DNA from: Klebsormidium nitens
Lineage: Eukaryota; Streptophyta; Klebsormidiophyceae; Klebsormidiales; Klebsormidiaceae
Assembly: GCA_000708835.1 (NCBI GenBank)
Contig: DF237016.1
Span: 124,001-188,000, forward strand
Length of the DNA: 64,000 bases
Reading direction: 5' to 3'
Below are positions 25,801-38,081 of this stretch, in pieces. The stretch's first letter is position 1, and each line of letters begins with the position of its first letter. Under the pieces are notes generated by a model that did not search any database, was not told the DNA's origin, and worked only from the letters and a program-made list of their open reading frames with translations. A program made the translations under genes and the position numbers.

Positions 25801-26351
25801 CAGGAGCCCTCTTTCTCCACCAGAGCTTCTGTCTGCATGCAGAGGTCGATCACCTCCCCCCCACACAAAGGAAAGGTCCTCTCGGGAGGCGGTTTCCAGT
25901 CCGCAGGCTTGAGCAACAGCCGGATAGCCTTAGCTGCTACACTCTCTCCCTCCTCAGGCTGCTTCATGATGGGGCTTGGAGAACCGCCTCTCGACAGGCG
26001 CCTTCCTTCTGCTGGGAGGTCGCCTAGACTGACCCTTCTTCCTGGTTCTAGTTTGACACTCGCCCCATCCTCCCAGCCGGAAGAGTCAGAATCCAGTTGC
26101 TGGGATCTTGAGGTGGAGATTACTGCTTGATCTGACACACTGACGTCAAAGTGCTCTTGAGCTCTTTCATAAGCAGCGCTCTCCGGCCCGTCCATCCTAG
26201 TTGGCTCTTGATTCGCACTGTCCATCGGTGGCATGGTTTGCCCCTTCTGCCCCTGTTCAGCGTCACAAACAAAACCCGAGAATTGCTCTGCGCTGATGGT
26301 GCGCACTCTTTTGAGAGAGCCGGATGTACTTGGGAGCAGCTCTGAGGCCAT
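22838..26351 (-). CDS. PPKL/BSL-type Ser/Thr protein phosphatase lacking Kelch repeats
   Basis: Six exons (25735-26351, 25482-25558, 24980-25254, 24446-24622, 23471-23647, 22838-23059) join in phase to 514 residues. Residues 1-185 are Ser/Glu/Pro-rich with no recognised fold. A complete PPP catalytic domain follows: GDVHG (195-199), GDYVDRG (232-238), RGNHE (263-267), HGGIG (318-322), LLWSDP (352-357), RAHECVMDG (397-405) and SATNYC (419-424). All usual metal ligands and the catalytic His266 are present. Details such as DYLFLGDYVDRG, LLWSDPT.DDSV.G and VVPKIIE after the domain match the plant BSU1/BSL (PPKL) subfamily more than PP1. Those proteins normally carry N-terminal Kelch repeats, and none can be found here or upstream. 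An in-frame TAG lies 15 bases before the ATG. Plant PPKLs act in brassinosteroid and cell-division signalling; the role here is unknown. Confidence 0.9.
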
Positions 26352-29110
26352 CACCAGCGATCCCTAAGCCCATGGGTTGGGGCATCCTGTAGAAACGAAA
26401 GTGAAATAAGTCCAATTCGAAGTGTTATAAGACAAAAGCATGTCTGCAAATTGAAGACAACTCTCGTAGGCTCTAGTACAGAAGATTGCCGTTGAGTGAA
26501 TGCAACTAATATGTGCGTAGACGAACAGAATCTGCTATCCAAGTTATACAGCTACTTCAGAAGAGCTGCTGTGCTTCTGTGGTACGGCTCCACAAATGGC
26601 TTTACCAAGTATCAAATATTGCAATGTAATTGCTGAAATGTTGCAAACCAAATCCTGCCCAGCGCTGACTAGACGAAGGGGAGACAGTGATAAAGTCGCA
26701 AGTGCGCAGTTGCTCAAGAAGCATGGACAATTTCAACATACATGCCGCCAATTGCAGAATCAGGACTTCTACCTCACTCACTTGGACTTTACAGTTTGCT
26801 TCAATAGGAGATATCATGTTCCAGTGAGCAGTAGCAGTGTCCTTGAGCACCCTGTCATTTTTTCCAATTCATTGGCGAGCAAGTGTTCTCTAAATTGGAC
26901 ACGGCTAGAATCTTCTCAAGAGCGCAGCTAGCGGTCTGCGTCTGTAACCGCCCTTCACATGACAAACAGAACAACGTACAACTTTCGAAACAGCACCTGG
27001 CACAACAGAAAGTGTGGCCTGCAAGAGAAGGCCTGCTCAAGGACAATAATACACTCAGAATGACTTGCAAAGTGTACTGCATTCTAGAAGACTCTCTAAT
27101 ATATGCGGAGGCCTACCTGACACATTTGCAGCTTCGCAGAACGGGGACTGCTGCCCAAGCTGTATTGCTGCTCAAAAGCTGGGGAAGATCACAAGCTTTA
27201 CAACGGACCAAACGCAGCATATATGGTGCAAGCTGGCACTTGACAATGTGACCACTCAGCTGCGTTCCAAACCACTCAGTCGCCCTACGTGCCCAAGCCT
27301 TCCATTCTTCCTTCCGTGTCCCCTCCTCTTCAGCCTGCCCTATGTACAAACTTCAAGCGGTTCGCTACAAGTAAAGCGTCCTCTGAACGCTCTCCTGGTC
27401 CAGCACCAAGCTATAGCCGAATAGGCCACAAGCTGCGCGCTCGTGGCCGGAGTCCTTGGTTGAGGAGGTCTGAAGTGAAAAGTTTGACGAATCAAACCGT
27501 TATTATGAACGGCATCAACGGAATCGGAACGAAGGTCAACGGAACGACCGGACCGGAACCTGCGGTTTCTGGCAGTACGTCTCGCGTATGTCTAGCTAGC
27601 AGAGTCGCACGCGTTCTAGCTGTTCAACGCTTGTGCCTCGCTTGTGCATGACTGCATGCTTCTACGTACTTGCTGCACTTGGGTCTCACCATGTTGAGTC
27701 GGCTATAGAAGGGCCGTAATTCAAGGGCCATAGAAATGTGCCCGCTTGTTGAACGGAAGATGCGATCGAGGAGACGAGGACGGTCTGATCGCTCTATATA
27801 GATTGTTGCCTCAATAATAAGATGCAAACCCGTCAGATGCAAATAGTTCAATAACCTCATCAGTACGCGTGCGCTCTGCCAGCTTGCTCCTCGGTTGGCC
27901 CGAGCTTTGAATGGTCGAACGGTCCCATATTTGTCCTCCTACTGAGCTACTGACTTTCTCAAACGATGCAAAAGACAGCTAATAGTCTCGAAAGTACAGC
28001 CCGGCATGCGCTGGACAATGTAAAGTTCATCTTCCGTAGAAGAATGGGAACAGCACTCTACGAGTCTGGGACTTTGCTTGTGATTTTGGAGCCAAACGTG
28101 TATTGCGCAGATTCGAGAGACTTGAAAGCTGGGCTCTCTGTATGACAAATTGACGTTCTTCTGCGTTGAGCTCGTCAAAATGACGATCTTCATTCAAGCA
28201 CTCAGTGTTGCGGAATGTCTCATATATATAAGTAGACGTCACGAAGCAATCACTTTGGCTATATATTTGGCTACGGCGTATTTGAAAAGAGCCATCACTT
28301 TAGAGGACAGTGAATACATTTGAGGTTCTTTTGCCCATGTCATCAAGGCCTTTAAACCATCAAGGCCTTTAAACTTGCAACTTTGCAGCCATGATGATCG
28401 GATCTGCATATCTAGACGTAGTCAAACTCGAGGTACGTGACGCAAAGCTTTGCTGAGCCAATGTGGGCGTATGGCTACTAAGATCGACACATGCACGGCT
28501 AGTGAACGAAACCAAAGAACCTGCTCATTGTAATGACATGGCCGCGCACTGATTGTATGTCCTGGCCCGGGCCTGTACCTTTGTGATTGCACTCCATATG
28601 ACGGCTTTAACCACAAATGCTGAGTACTTGTTGTCTGTTCGCTCAGGCTAGCTCGAATGGAGCACGCCATTCACGTTCGACTGGCCCCACTGGCAGTGGT
28701 GTCTATTGAGTGGACTTACCCAACATAATACAACACCCAGTACATATGCTGGCATGTGCCGGCATGGCCGCATGTGATGGCCACCGCTTCAATCAATATT
28801 GTGCATAAGCACGGCACAATTTCATGTGACCCAGCGTCCTGTTTGAATTTCTGAGGCATGACATGTTCAGTGCACCATGAGGCCGTATGGCGTCTAATGT
28901 GGCACGGTCATGTATGCGCGGCCACTTACAAAACAAGAGAGAGGAAAAGGCAGCAAGGGCTTACTGCAGGGGGACGTTCCAGTTTCGTGAGTCACAAGCA
29001 ACCTATATCCGCCGATTTGATGTCCAATGGAAGTTGAATCTTTTCATTGAAAGGTTACACCGGCCATGCAGTGCCTCCTGCATACCGTTCTAGGGCTGCC
29101 ACTTGCAACG
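26352..29110. other. Intergenic region of 2.8 kb
   Basis: No gene is supported between the phosphatase start and the M13 stop. An acceptor-like CTACAG just upstream of the phosphatase ATG suggests a 5' UTR intron. Near 27490-27560 there is a run of CGGAAC-type words. From about 28200 the sequence becomes AT-rich with GCATGG and CATATG words and a 17-bp tandem duplication. Confidence 0.45.
28341..28374. repeat. 17-bp perfect tandem duplication
   Basis: CATCAAGGCCTTTAAAC occurs twice head to tail with no mismatch. Each copy contains the palindrome AAGGCCTT. Confidence 0.85.
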
Positions 29111-32100
29111 TCACCAGATGTCAACACGTGCGCTATTGCTGCGGAAAAGATTATCCCCTTCTTTCACTCCGAATGCCTCGTAAAACTCGGGTACATTGCA
29201 GACGATACCTGCAGAAAGACGAATCCACTGCATTCGAACCTGCCAGGGAAAGTGCAGATGCTGCGCCCATTTGAGATTTTGGAACGCAACTATCAAATAT
29301 GAACTCCTAGACTGGGTTCTTAGAAGTCTTTAGAAGCATTTTTTGAAATCTCCGAGACAACTTCCTTCGCCTCCTTCTAGAACAGTTCGGACAGGATGCC
29401 TGCTAGTGCGAATTTCGCATCCCTTCTAGAACGGGCGAGACGGCACAAACAATATATCTGAGCGAGGTCAGTCTTTGAACCCTACGAGATCGGAAAAGAA
29501 GTGATCTCTCGGCTTACCATTGACCCGGTAGTCCGCGGGTGAGTGTGGGTCTGTGGTGACCCTCTTCAGAGCCTGTTCTTTGGTGATGTTGGACCGCCAG
29601 ACCTGGACACGATTGTGAAACGAGGGCGTTTGAAAGCAATCATCTAAAGAAGCTCGCTCGTCCCGGGCCCAACATCAGGCTAGGTCTGGAATCAAAGCGT
29701 TAAACGTTTCAAAATAATGGTTTTTCCTTCTTCAAACCACAGGCTTTCCAATGCGGAAATCTTGCCTTTTTCGACTGGTGGAATTCGTCGGCGGTGCACG
29801 GACGCGCTTAAAAGCTCCGGGGCAAAGCATTCAGATGGTTTATAAACTTCGCTCGCTTGGGACATCCTGGCACGACGGGAATGCACGTACTACAAATAAT
29901 CATGCAACCTTGTCCTTCGCCGCCGTCAAGGCCACCCTCTCCAGATAGGGATAGACAGACTTGCGCTCTAGTCATAGGCAGGATAAGAGACAAGTCGGGA
30001 CTTGAAGAATTATCGAGCTGAGAGCTTATCGCTCCAATTGTTAACCAATTCGTATGCTACTAGACAAAAACCTAGGAATGTGGAGGCAGGAGCTGGATTC
30101 GCACCTGAGCCCACGAGAGGAAGAACCGCTGTGCAGGGGTAAATTCGCCCCCTGGGTTCACGGTTGCAACGTCGTCGCCCGCCTGCTTCTGCTTTTTCTG
30201 CGCAGAAACGAAGACAATCAGTCTCTGAACGCCACAAAATCGAAGGATGTTCCCCGGTTACTAGAACGCTGGCACAACAATTGCCGTAAGCTCAGAACAG
30301 CTCGCGCCCAGAGCAATCTCGTATGACCCTAAAAGCTAGCAAGAGCCCGCACCAATTCCTTTTCTTTTAGGTTACCTTTCTGGAACATCGCTCACTGCCA
30401 TCGTCAGCCCCAGAGGTTTGAAGTCACACCCAAAAAGCAGTATTGTCTTGAGTACCCGAATACTCTTAGCCCTTAGTCTCAGGAATTCGACATTGAACTG
30501 CGGGAACTGATGTTGACCAGCTCAGCTCCTTGCAGCACTGCTCTGGGCGAGGAGTAGTCTCGAATTTGAGACGCTGGAAAGGTCGATCGCGGCGTCAACA
30601 CAGTAGCTTAGCAGAAGCAGAAAGAACTGCATCGAGCGGAGCCCCACCTGCGCCCGCTGGAACGCAGCGTACGCGATCTTGACCCCCCCGAGGTCCGCGA
30701 TGTTCTCCCCCTGCGTGAGCTCCCCGTTGAGCTTGGCCCCGTGCACAGCGTAATCGGAGAACTGGTCCACAATCACCTTGGCGCGCCGCTTGAACTCCTC
30801 CGCGTCCTCTGGGGTCCACCAGTCCGCCAGGTTGCCCGTGGCGTCAAAACGGCGGCCCTGGTCGTCGTAGCCTGAAGAGGACGGGAAGCGTTAGGGTTCC
30901 GTTTCGAGAGGGGATGTGCAAGAGAAACTTTGAAAGCACCATTACGACCTGGATTTCTCAGCGTATGGCAAGGTTGAGTCACAGCGTCCGGCGGCTGTGG
31001 CGTGTCAAAAATGACGACTTAGGTGCGGCCTCGACCGGAAGCACCCTTTACTTCTGTTCACTATAGACTACGCGCCATGTCAACTACAGGCTTGGTTCGA
31101 AGAAAACGCTCTGGTCAGAAACATGAAGGGAAGGAGGAAGGAAAGGCGTGAACACGAAAATCGAAGACAAGAAAGCAGGGAGAGCTGTAATGAAAGACTG
31201 ACCAAAGGAGAGGACCTGAGGGCATGCCCTACCGTGCGTAATCTCGTGCGCAATCACGCCGCCCATTGCGCCGTAGTTGACGGCGTCGTCTGATCGTGGG
31301 TCGAAGAAGGGGAACTGGAGGATGGCCGCCGGGAAGACGATCTCGTTCAGCTTCGGGTGGTCTGCAGCAATGAAAGCGCGCCGTCAGGGCAGGCCATTCA
31401 GTCACAACTCCGCACTTACAGGTACGACGAGGCGGAGTGATGGGGGAGCAATCAGTAACAAAGTGGACTGCCAAACAACTTCAAAGCCGAGGCTTATGAA
31501 GCTTTGGGAATCGGCAATTACCTGCTGCGCTCCTCAACCTACCTGAGTCAGAACAAGGACTATGGCCCCGACGGCAAGCAATCCAACAGCCTCAGGCTTA
31601 GCGAACGGGTTACTGTTTCAGGCACTCAAAGTACAATGTTATGGGAGCACTTATAAGGTATGCCCCAGTTTGTGCGCAACGTCAGTTGTGTAAGTAAGAA
31701 TATTAGGGGGTCGAACGAAGTCCACTGCTTAAGCAGTGCCTTCGCCGCAGCTCACAGCCTAACCACTTCCACAAAACCCTCAGCACTCAAGAGGTCTCGT
31801 AGCAGCTCACATACTAATCACTCGCACGAAATGCCTCAAGCACACAGAGTTCTCAAGTAACGGGAGAGCCGCTCACAGTAGGCGTTGACGGTCTGCGGCG
31901 TCATCATCCAGCGCGTGCGGTCCACTGGCTTGTCCAGGCGGTCCAGCATCCGCTCGAAGTGGAACTCCTTGGCGCGCAGCACGTTGCCCACCAGCGGCTC
32001 GTCGCGCACCACCAGCGGGCCGTAGTCGATCCACTGGTCGGGGTAACCGATCTTGACTGCAGATGACAGACCCGTGTCAGGGAAAGAGAACACTGAGCTT

Positions 32101-35100
32101 TCGTTGCCTTCCACGTCGATCGGGAGTGTTCTGGGCCAAGGATTGCTCAAGGTTCCACTGCGACTGTGGACAGGGAGTTTGAGATAAGACACCGTTTAAA
32201 CAAGTCCAGGGCAATTGTTAGCCTTGTGATTTGCTAGCTGTAGCAACCAGTCTGCTTAGGCAACTAGGCGGCGGAGGCTGCGGGCCCGCCTAAGCCAAAT
32301 CGCTTCAGCGGCGACGACGTGTTCTCGAGGGGTGAGGTCCTCAACATAGAAACACCGGATATGTATTTTCACTGTCGCTTGCTATGAAATGCGAGAGCAG
32401 CTTTTCGAGTCGAACGCTTTGTATGAAGAATCAAATTGTTGACCTCCGTCAACATATGAGCCAAGTCGACAGCGGCGTAGAAACCTCTCGAATAATCTCA
32501 GTCAACAGCTAGCTTGATAGTGTTTCTGGTCGTCCGTGATTGAAAAGGATTCTAAACCGTATCGAATCGAGAGACAGCCGGCAGATCCTAAAAACCAAGG
32601 CAGCGCTACGAAAACCTTCAGGGCCACAAACACAGCACAGAGGACCCCATAGTTCGTACAGCTCTCACCCTTGAACGTGCCCAGCTTTTCGAGCGCGCGT
32701 TTCTTGGTCTCGTCCTTCATCCAGGCGAGCGTCTTGAGGCGCTCCTCCATCGTCTCCTGGATTACACCCACGATGACCAGCGCGCGCTGCTTCGCCTCCG
32801 GAGAGAAGACCTACAGCAGACATCAGCTTGCTTTGTTCGGCTTTGATTCGTCCAACTTTTCATGCGCCAGCAAGGTAGAAGCAACACCCTTCGCGTATCT
32901 CCAAGACGATTCTGGGACCAGTGACGCAAAAGTCATGGGTACGATAGTTTGATTCCATCATGCACGGATTCCAGGAACCGCTTGCCAGTAATGGATGGAT
33001 TCAGCAACTTCAGAAGCAGCGGCGGGACTTTGCCGGGATGAGTTCTTCTTGTATTCCCTGGCCCTGGTATAGTGGGGTCGTGCAAACGGCACTCTTGTGG
33101 CCGGAAGATCGACCTGAAGATTCGTAAAGAAGAGCGACCCTTGCTTGTCCTGACCCTCGTATTTCGAAAGAGCGAAGGCAGCGAACGAACTTGTCAATGA
33201 AGAAAGACGGAGAAAGCGGAAAAAGCCGAAGAAGACGCAAAGGAGCCTTCAAGGCGAGAAGGTGAACACTTGAAAAACTCAATCTCGACGAAGCACCCAC
33301 AAAAACGAGAGCGCGTGCGTCACCTGGTGGACGTAGAGCTCCCCGAGCGCCTCCCCGACGGCCCAGTCCAGCAGGCCCAGCATCTTCTTCCAGCGCGGCT
33401 TGTCGTCCTGCTGCCCGTCCAACACCTTCTTGTAAAACTCGAAGTCCGCGCGCACAAATGCCTCCGGAAGCTGGGAAGCGGAGAAACAGAATTTTATTAA
33501 ATACATTCAGTCTTCCCCAGTGACGGCGATGCACCAGTTATATGCGCTGTTTGAACGAAGCCTGCGGACTCTCCAGGGGTCCGACTGCGCTAAGATCTTC
33601 GCGAAACGTACACCGCCTCCAGAAGCGCTCTCCCAGACTTCGAAGCTCGCTCCCACCATTTGTGGTGCAGCTCAACAACATGCAGTCGAGTCCTTCGCCT
33701 TGACACAGCAAACCCTCCTTTTCGAAAGCGGAACTCCCATTGGCAAGGTATCGTCATGGGAACTTCTTGTACCTTCAAGCGCTTTTTGGGCTCGACGGGC
33801 TCGAGCACAATTCTCTAGTGACCAAGCCTCGGAATAGTAGATTCTCAAGGCAAAGCAACTCAATTGGGGCCTTTGTGGCACGTGCTCACATATTCGGACA
33901 GGGAGTGGACGACATTCCATGTGAGGTACGCCTTCCAGTCCGCGTCCGACAAGTCTGCCAGGTGCCTCCCGACCGCGTTGAAGAAGTCGGGGTGCTCCAA
34001 GTTGACCTGCAAAACCGTAGCGATCAAGCTTCTTCGAAAGAAACGGGGCGAATACCGTCTCCGAAGTTTCCAAGGGCTCCAAAACGTTGAGCGCCCTCGA
34101 TTTCAACAACAGCCGTTCCGGTGGAAATGCTTTGCAGGACCTTTCTAACATCGACACTTACAACGACATAGAGGGAAATTGGATCTGCAACGCAATTGGA
34201 TGAGAAGAACTCTGGTTAAACTCGAGAGTTCCCAATGTTGTTATTCTTCTGGTGCGGCCAGCCATCCCAGCATTTACCGATGAGCTCGAACAAACTGCTC
34301 ACAATTGCGCTCCTGCTTGAGCGGGCTCCGGCTCAGTCTGTGTCCAAAAGGTGAACCTAGATACAAAAAAGCACGGATCCCTTCCCATCAGAAATCTTGC
34401 GACCAGGGCGAGCACCCTCACACGCTCCGCAACCAGTACATTTTTCCGAAGCACAACGTCCGACGTGCCCGTTCTCATCCCCTAGGCCTGGCCCGGAAAA
34501 CGTCCCGCTCGAAGTCACTGCTCCCGTTCAAGTCTGCTCTTTCTAGTCTCTTGATCCCCTCAACTTCTATCTTCACAAGACGCAACCAGCTTTCGCAAGG
34601 CCTCCTTACCTCGACGACCTCCTTTCCGACTGTTCTGAAGTACTCCCCCAGATCGAATCCCGGCGCGGCCGCCGACTGTGCCTCTTCCCAGGTGCGCTTG
34701 TTGTACACGCGCTCGGGGTCTCGCCGCTCCACCTTGGTCAGACTCGCCTCCGCCAGTCGCTTCTCGAAAGAGAACACCGCCACGGAGCTTGCCTGAAAGA
34801 GGCAGCCAAGACCACTGAAGTCGTTAATATAAGTTGGAAGTACCGACCTGGACACTCAAGTCGGTTCTTGCTGCGCTTTGAGTAATAGTACTGCCGCGGA
34901 GCTCGTCCAGATGAGGCGAGAGAGGTTTGAGCAGACTTGGACAGAAGCGAGTAAAGATACGTGTACTGTACTGAACACAGGACTGGCTGCTCCTCTAAAA
35001 GACGGCAGCAGAGCTTGATCGTGACACGGTCGTTTCAATCGAATCTGACTTAGGTTTCTGAACCCACTATATGAGGCAAGCATTCATGCCTATCACTTGC

Positions 35101-37623
35101 AGACGGTTTTTCGATGACGGCTCGAGGCTGCGGGTCTCAGCCACGACAAGTTCGTACTCTACGTTTCGCATCCTTCTACACACAACATTGGACTTCAGAA
35201 ACAGAACCAGTGCGCATTTGCTCTCAGAGAGTTCTGTTAAATCTCGCAGCTAAGAAGAAAAACGTCAAGCACGGTCAAGTATGGCCGAGTAAGACACACC
35301 CTTCGATGCTGGTAGTTGACCAAATAGCACGCAACAACGATTCTCCTGCACGCGACTCACCAGTGCCCCTGGTAGCGATGTAATTTCCATCTTGCAAAGC
35401 TCTAAAATTTATTCAACTAAGTCTCAGGAGAGTCGGCACCTTCGCTCCCCTTTCTCACCTTGGCCTCCTCGTCGCTCTTTCCCAGCAGCTTGAAGACCGC
35501 CGTCAGGTGGTCCTTGTACTTGCCCCGGATCTCCTCCTTCTCTGGTAGGACGTAGAAGTCCCGGTCGGGCAGCCCCAAGCCGCCCTGGTACAGGTGCGCA
35601 ATGGACTGCCCCGAGTTCTTCGAGTCCGCACTGTCCACCAGCGTGAACAGCGGACGGATGCCCTGCACGTCCGAAGTCCGAAACCGTCCATTGGTGCTCG
35701 ATGGCCAAGTACCGAGATCGTGGCTTCCGGACTACTATCATTTCCGATGTACCGAACTGTCGCGATAGGACTGGTTACAACCAAGCAATTTGCTGGAGGA
35801 ACGTTGAGCAATCTGCACACCAGCCAGTGCCCACTATCTTGACAACGGATCCTTATGCCATAACCCGTCCAGGACAAGAGGCTGCTGACCCAAGACAGCA
35901 CCTCAAGGGACTTAATCGGAGTCAAACTTCAAACGAATTCACTGTGGTCCGATGGTGTGTATGGCATTCGGAGGGCCACCAAAGTACTGAATCAAACGGT
36001 GTCACAAGCCACATACTGTCACGGTGTATCACAACCAAGCAATCCACTCCATCTAGGGCAATATCCATCTTTATCGTGTCCCATCATTCGTTGCTCACCT
36101 TTCGATGGAGCTGGGCCACAATGCGTGACCTGTTTCCACCTTGCTCGATCGCTTTGAACCAGTCCGCAAGCGGAGTGAGCGCTGCCGCCTCAATGCCTTC
36201 TGTGTCCACCGCACTTCTCCAGAACGTGCCAACCTGAGGGAACCAACGTCATGCACGTTTTGAAGTCTGACAGGGCAGTAACAGCCTCAATACACACAGC
36301 GCATGCTCAATCCCTTCTCGAAGAAATTAGTTCAAAGAGGCCCTGGGTTCCTCCAGAAAAAGTTTGGATTCGAAAAGGCGAGGGCAACTGCTGAACGTCC
36401 TCATGGCCTCTATAAGTCGACAAGTTACAGAACATGGGCTCCAACCATCACTTGATTGGGCGCGTGGGCAGGCTCGAAGCAACATACACATGAGTGTTGT
36501 TCAAAGGTGCAACTTGCGGAAGTGCCCGCACCCCAAGTGCGCTTGCTTATGTTTTGTCAGAACCGCGAACTTGAGGAACAGGTCAGCAAACAAAAAAGTT
36601 GGAACCCCCACGTGTCGAAGGACACGGCAAATCAATGAATGCAAGGCTGCCTTCTTATCAGACGCCTGCATCATTCAATCATCTTCTTCTGACTTCCTGA
36701 TCAGTGTCAAGAAGTTGTATCAGGGCCTCCCACCTTTTGCACAGTTCCGGTCGCCGAAGTGTCTTGCATTGCATCGTCCACGATCTTTTTGAGCATCGCC
36801 AAGTTCTTCTCGTTCATGACCTGCGGCATCAGCGCACCCGATTGGACTACTTCGTCAATGATCGCTTCTCCTTATACTTCCAGTTGCCGCTGTTCTGACA
36901 TGTTAAATCTGGATACACTTGAAGTTAGACTATACCACCATGTCGTTCAGAAGTGCAAAAGGCAAGAGGAATCAATGGAAGAGAGAGTAGCTCGTAAAGA
37001 TGGAATACAACTTGACGCATGGCCCCCAGGATGTGATCAAAAGGTGGTATGAAGTTCGCAATTCACCCGATGCCTTCAGCAATGCTGAAACAGCATAGCG
37101 CACCAAGGTGCCCATGGTTTTCAATCAAGGTGTACAATTTGAGCAGCCCCTCACAGCATTGCACAAATAACCAACCAATTGCCCCTGCGGGCAGGCATAA
37201 AAGGTTTAGACACCCTCGTGCTGATTCAGGCTTCATAATCTTGATGAATCATTTAGCCCACCTCAAAGGCTCCCCACCGGCTGTAATCAGAAGGTATGGG
37301 GTTGCTTTTGCACCACGTCCCATTTGCAAAGGAGAAGAAGTCATCGCCCGGAGAGACCTGGGCAGGGACATAAATTGAAAGTGTTGAATTTGAGTCATTC
37401 AGTGAAGCTTGCAAAGCTTACAACTCACAGAGCTCACAACTCAAAGAACCATCGTGGGGCCCAGATCATCTCTTGATAATCTACATTGCTTTTCGCAACC
37501 TGCTGTGCTGCCATGATTGTATTGTAGACACATGCAGTCACCAATTCCCCCCGTGCTCACCGATCTGTCAAGGTTAGCAGGGTCGATCGCCTTGAATTCG
37601 TCTTCCGCGGGCGCCATTGGCAT
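29111..37623 (-). CDS. M13 family metallopeptidase (neprilysin/PepO-like), soluble
   Basis: Fifteen exons join in phase to 660 residues: 37561-37623, 37262-37357, 36734-36820, 36099-36233, 35459-35662, 34610-34792, 33890-34006, 33324-33470, 32669-32810, 31877-32056, 31233-31361, 30648-30871, 30105-30197, 29518-29602, 29111-29208. The N-domain starts with [24 protein letters not shown] and includes [14 protein letters not shown]. The catalytic domain has NAYY (449-452), [13 protein letters not shown], the zinc site HEITH (490-494) and ENIAD (550-554), whose Glu and Asp are the third ligand and its partner. The C-terminus ...RVDIW resembles the family's usual ending. M13 enzymes cut small peptides on the amino side of hydrophobic residues. 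There is no signal peptide or membrane anchor after the chosen ATG, so it looks cytosolic like bacterial PepO. About 23 open codons precede that ATG without another ATG, so an upstream exon is possible. Confidence 0.93.
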
Positions 37624-37742
37624 TGGCGTGCTGATCCAGTTTGCCCTCTTTGCCTCGTTGAGCCCTTGTTGAGCAAATGCGGAATCGCGAGGGCGTGTTC
37701 GGAAACTCTAGTGCAGCAGCAGCACTGCCCCCCCCCCCCAGC

Positions 37743-37761
37743 AGAAGGTACGGTACCTTCT
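37743..37761. repeat. Perfect 19-bp palindrome
   Basis: AGAAGGTAC and its exact reverse complement flank a single central G. It directly follows a run of C residues. Confidence 0.8.
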
Positions 37762-37939
37762 ACTTATCGCCCGTCCGGGTTTTCCGCTCAACCCATTTTG
37801 CCGGGAGCCATCAGAAATGTTTCGAAGTCGAATCACGTGGCGGGGAGATATCACTGATATACCCCGCCGCGGAGGGGTGTATCAGGAATCTCTTGGCAGG
37901 TTCGACGGCGATGCCATGTCCAGACTCAGAGATAAGCGA

Positions 37940-38081
37940 GTTATACCATTCGAGCTCGACGATATCGAAGGCTTCTTGTCGACCTCGAGCTTGATATCCC
38001 CCTCGGGGCTCCGCCCTCGGGGAGATATCAGCTCTCGTTCGACGCGAAACCATCGATATCGCCGAGCTCTCATGGTATAAC
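37940..38081. repeat. Nested foldback (inverted-repeat) element
   Basis: The outer arms at 37940-37970 and 38051-38081 are 31 bases each and about 27 of 31 pair when one is reverse-complemented (GTTATACCAT...GAGCTCG...CGATATCGA). Inside, 37985-38008 and about 38013-38037 form a second imperfect hairpin built on GATATCCCC/GGGGAGATATC. GATATC and GAGCTC words also occur just outside the arms. It codes for nothing recognisable. A MITE-like or foldback transposon remnant is the most likely explanation. Confidence 0.7.
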
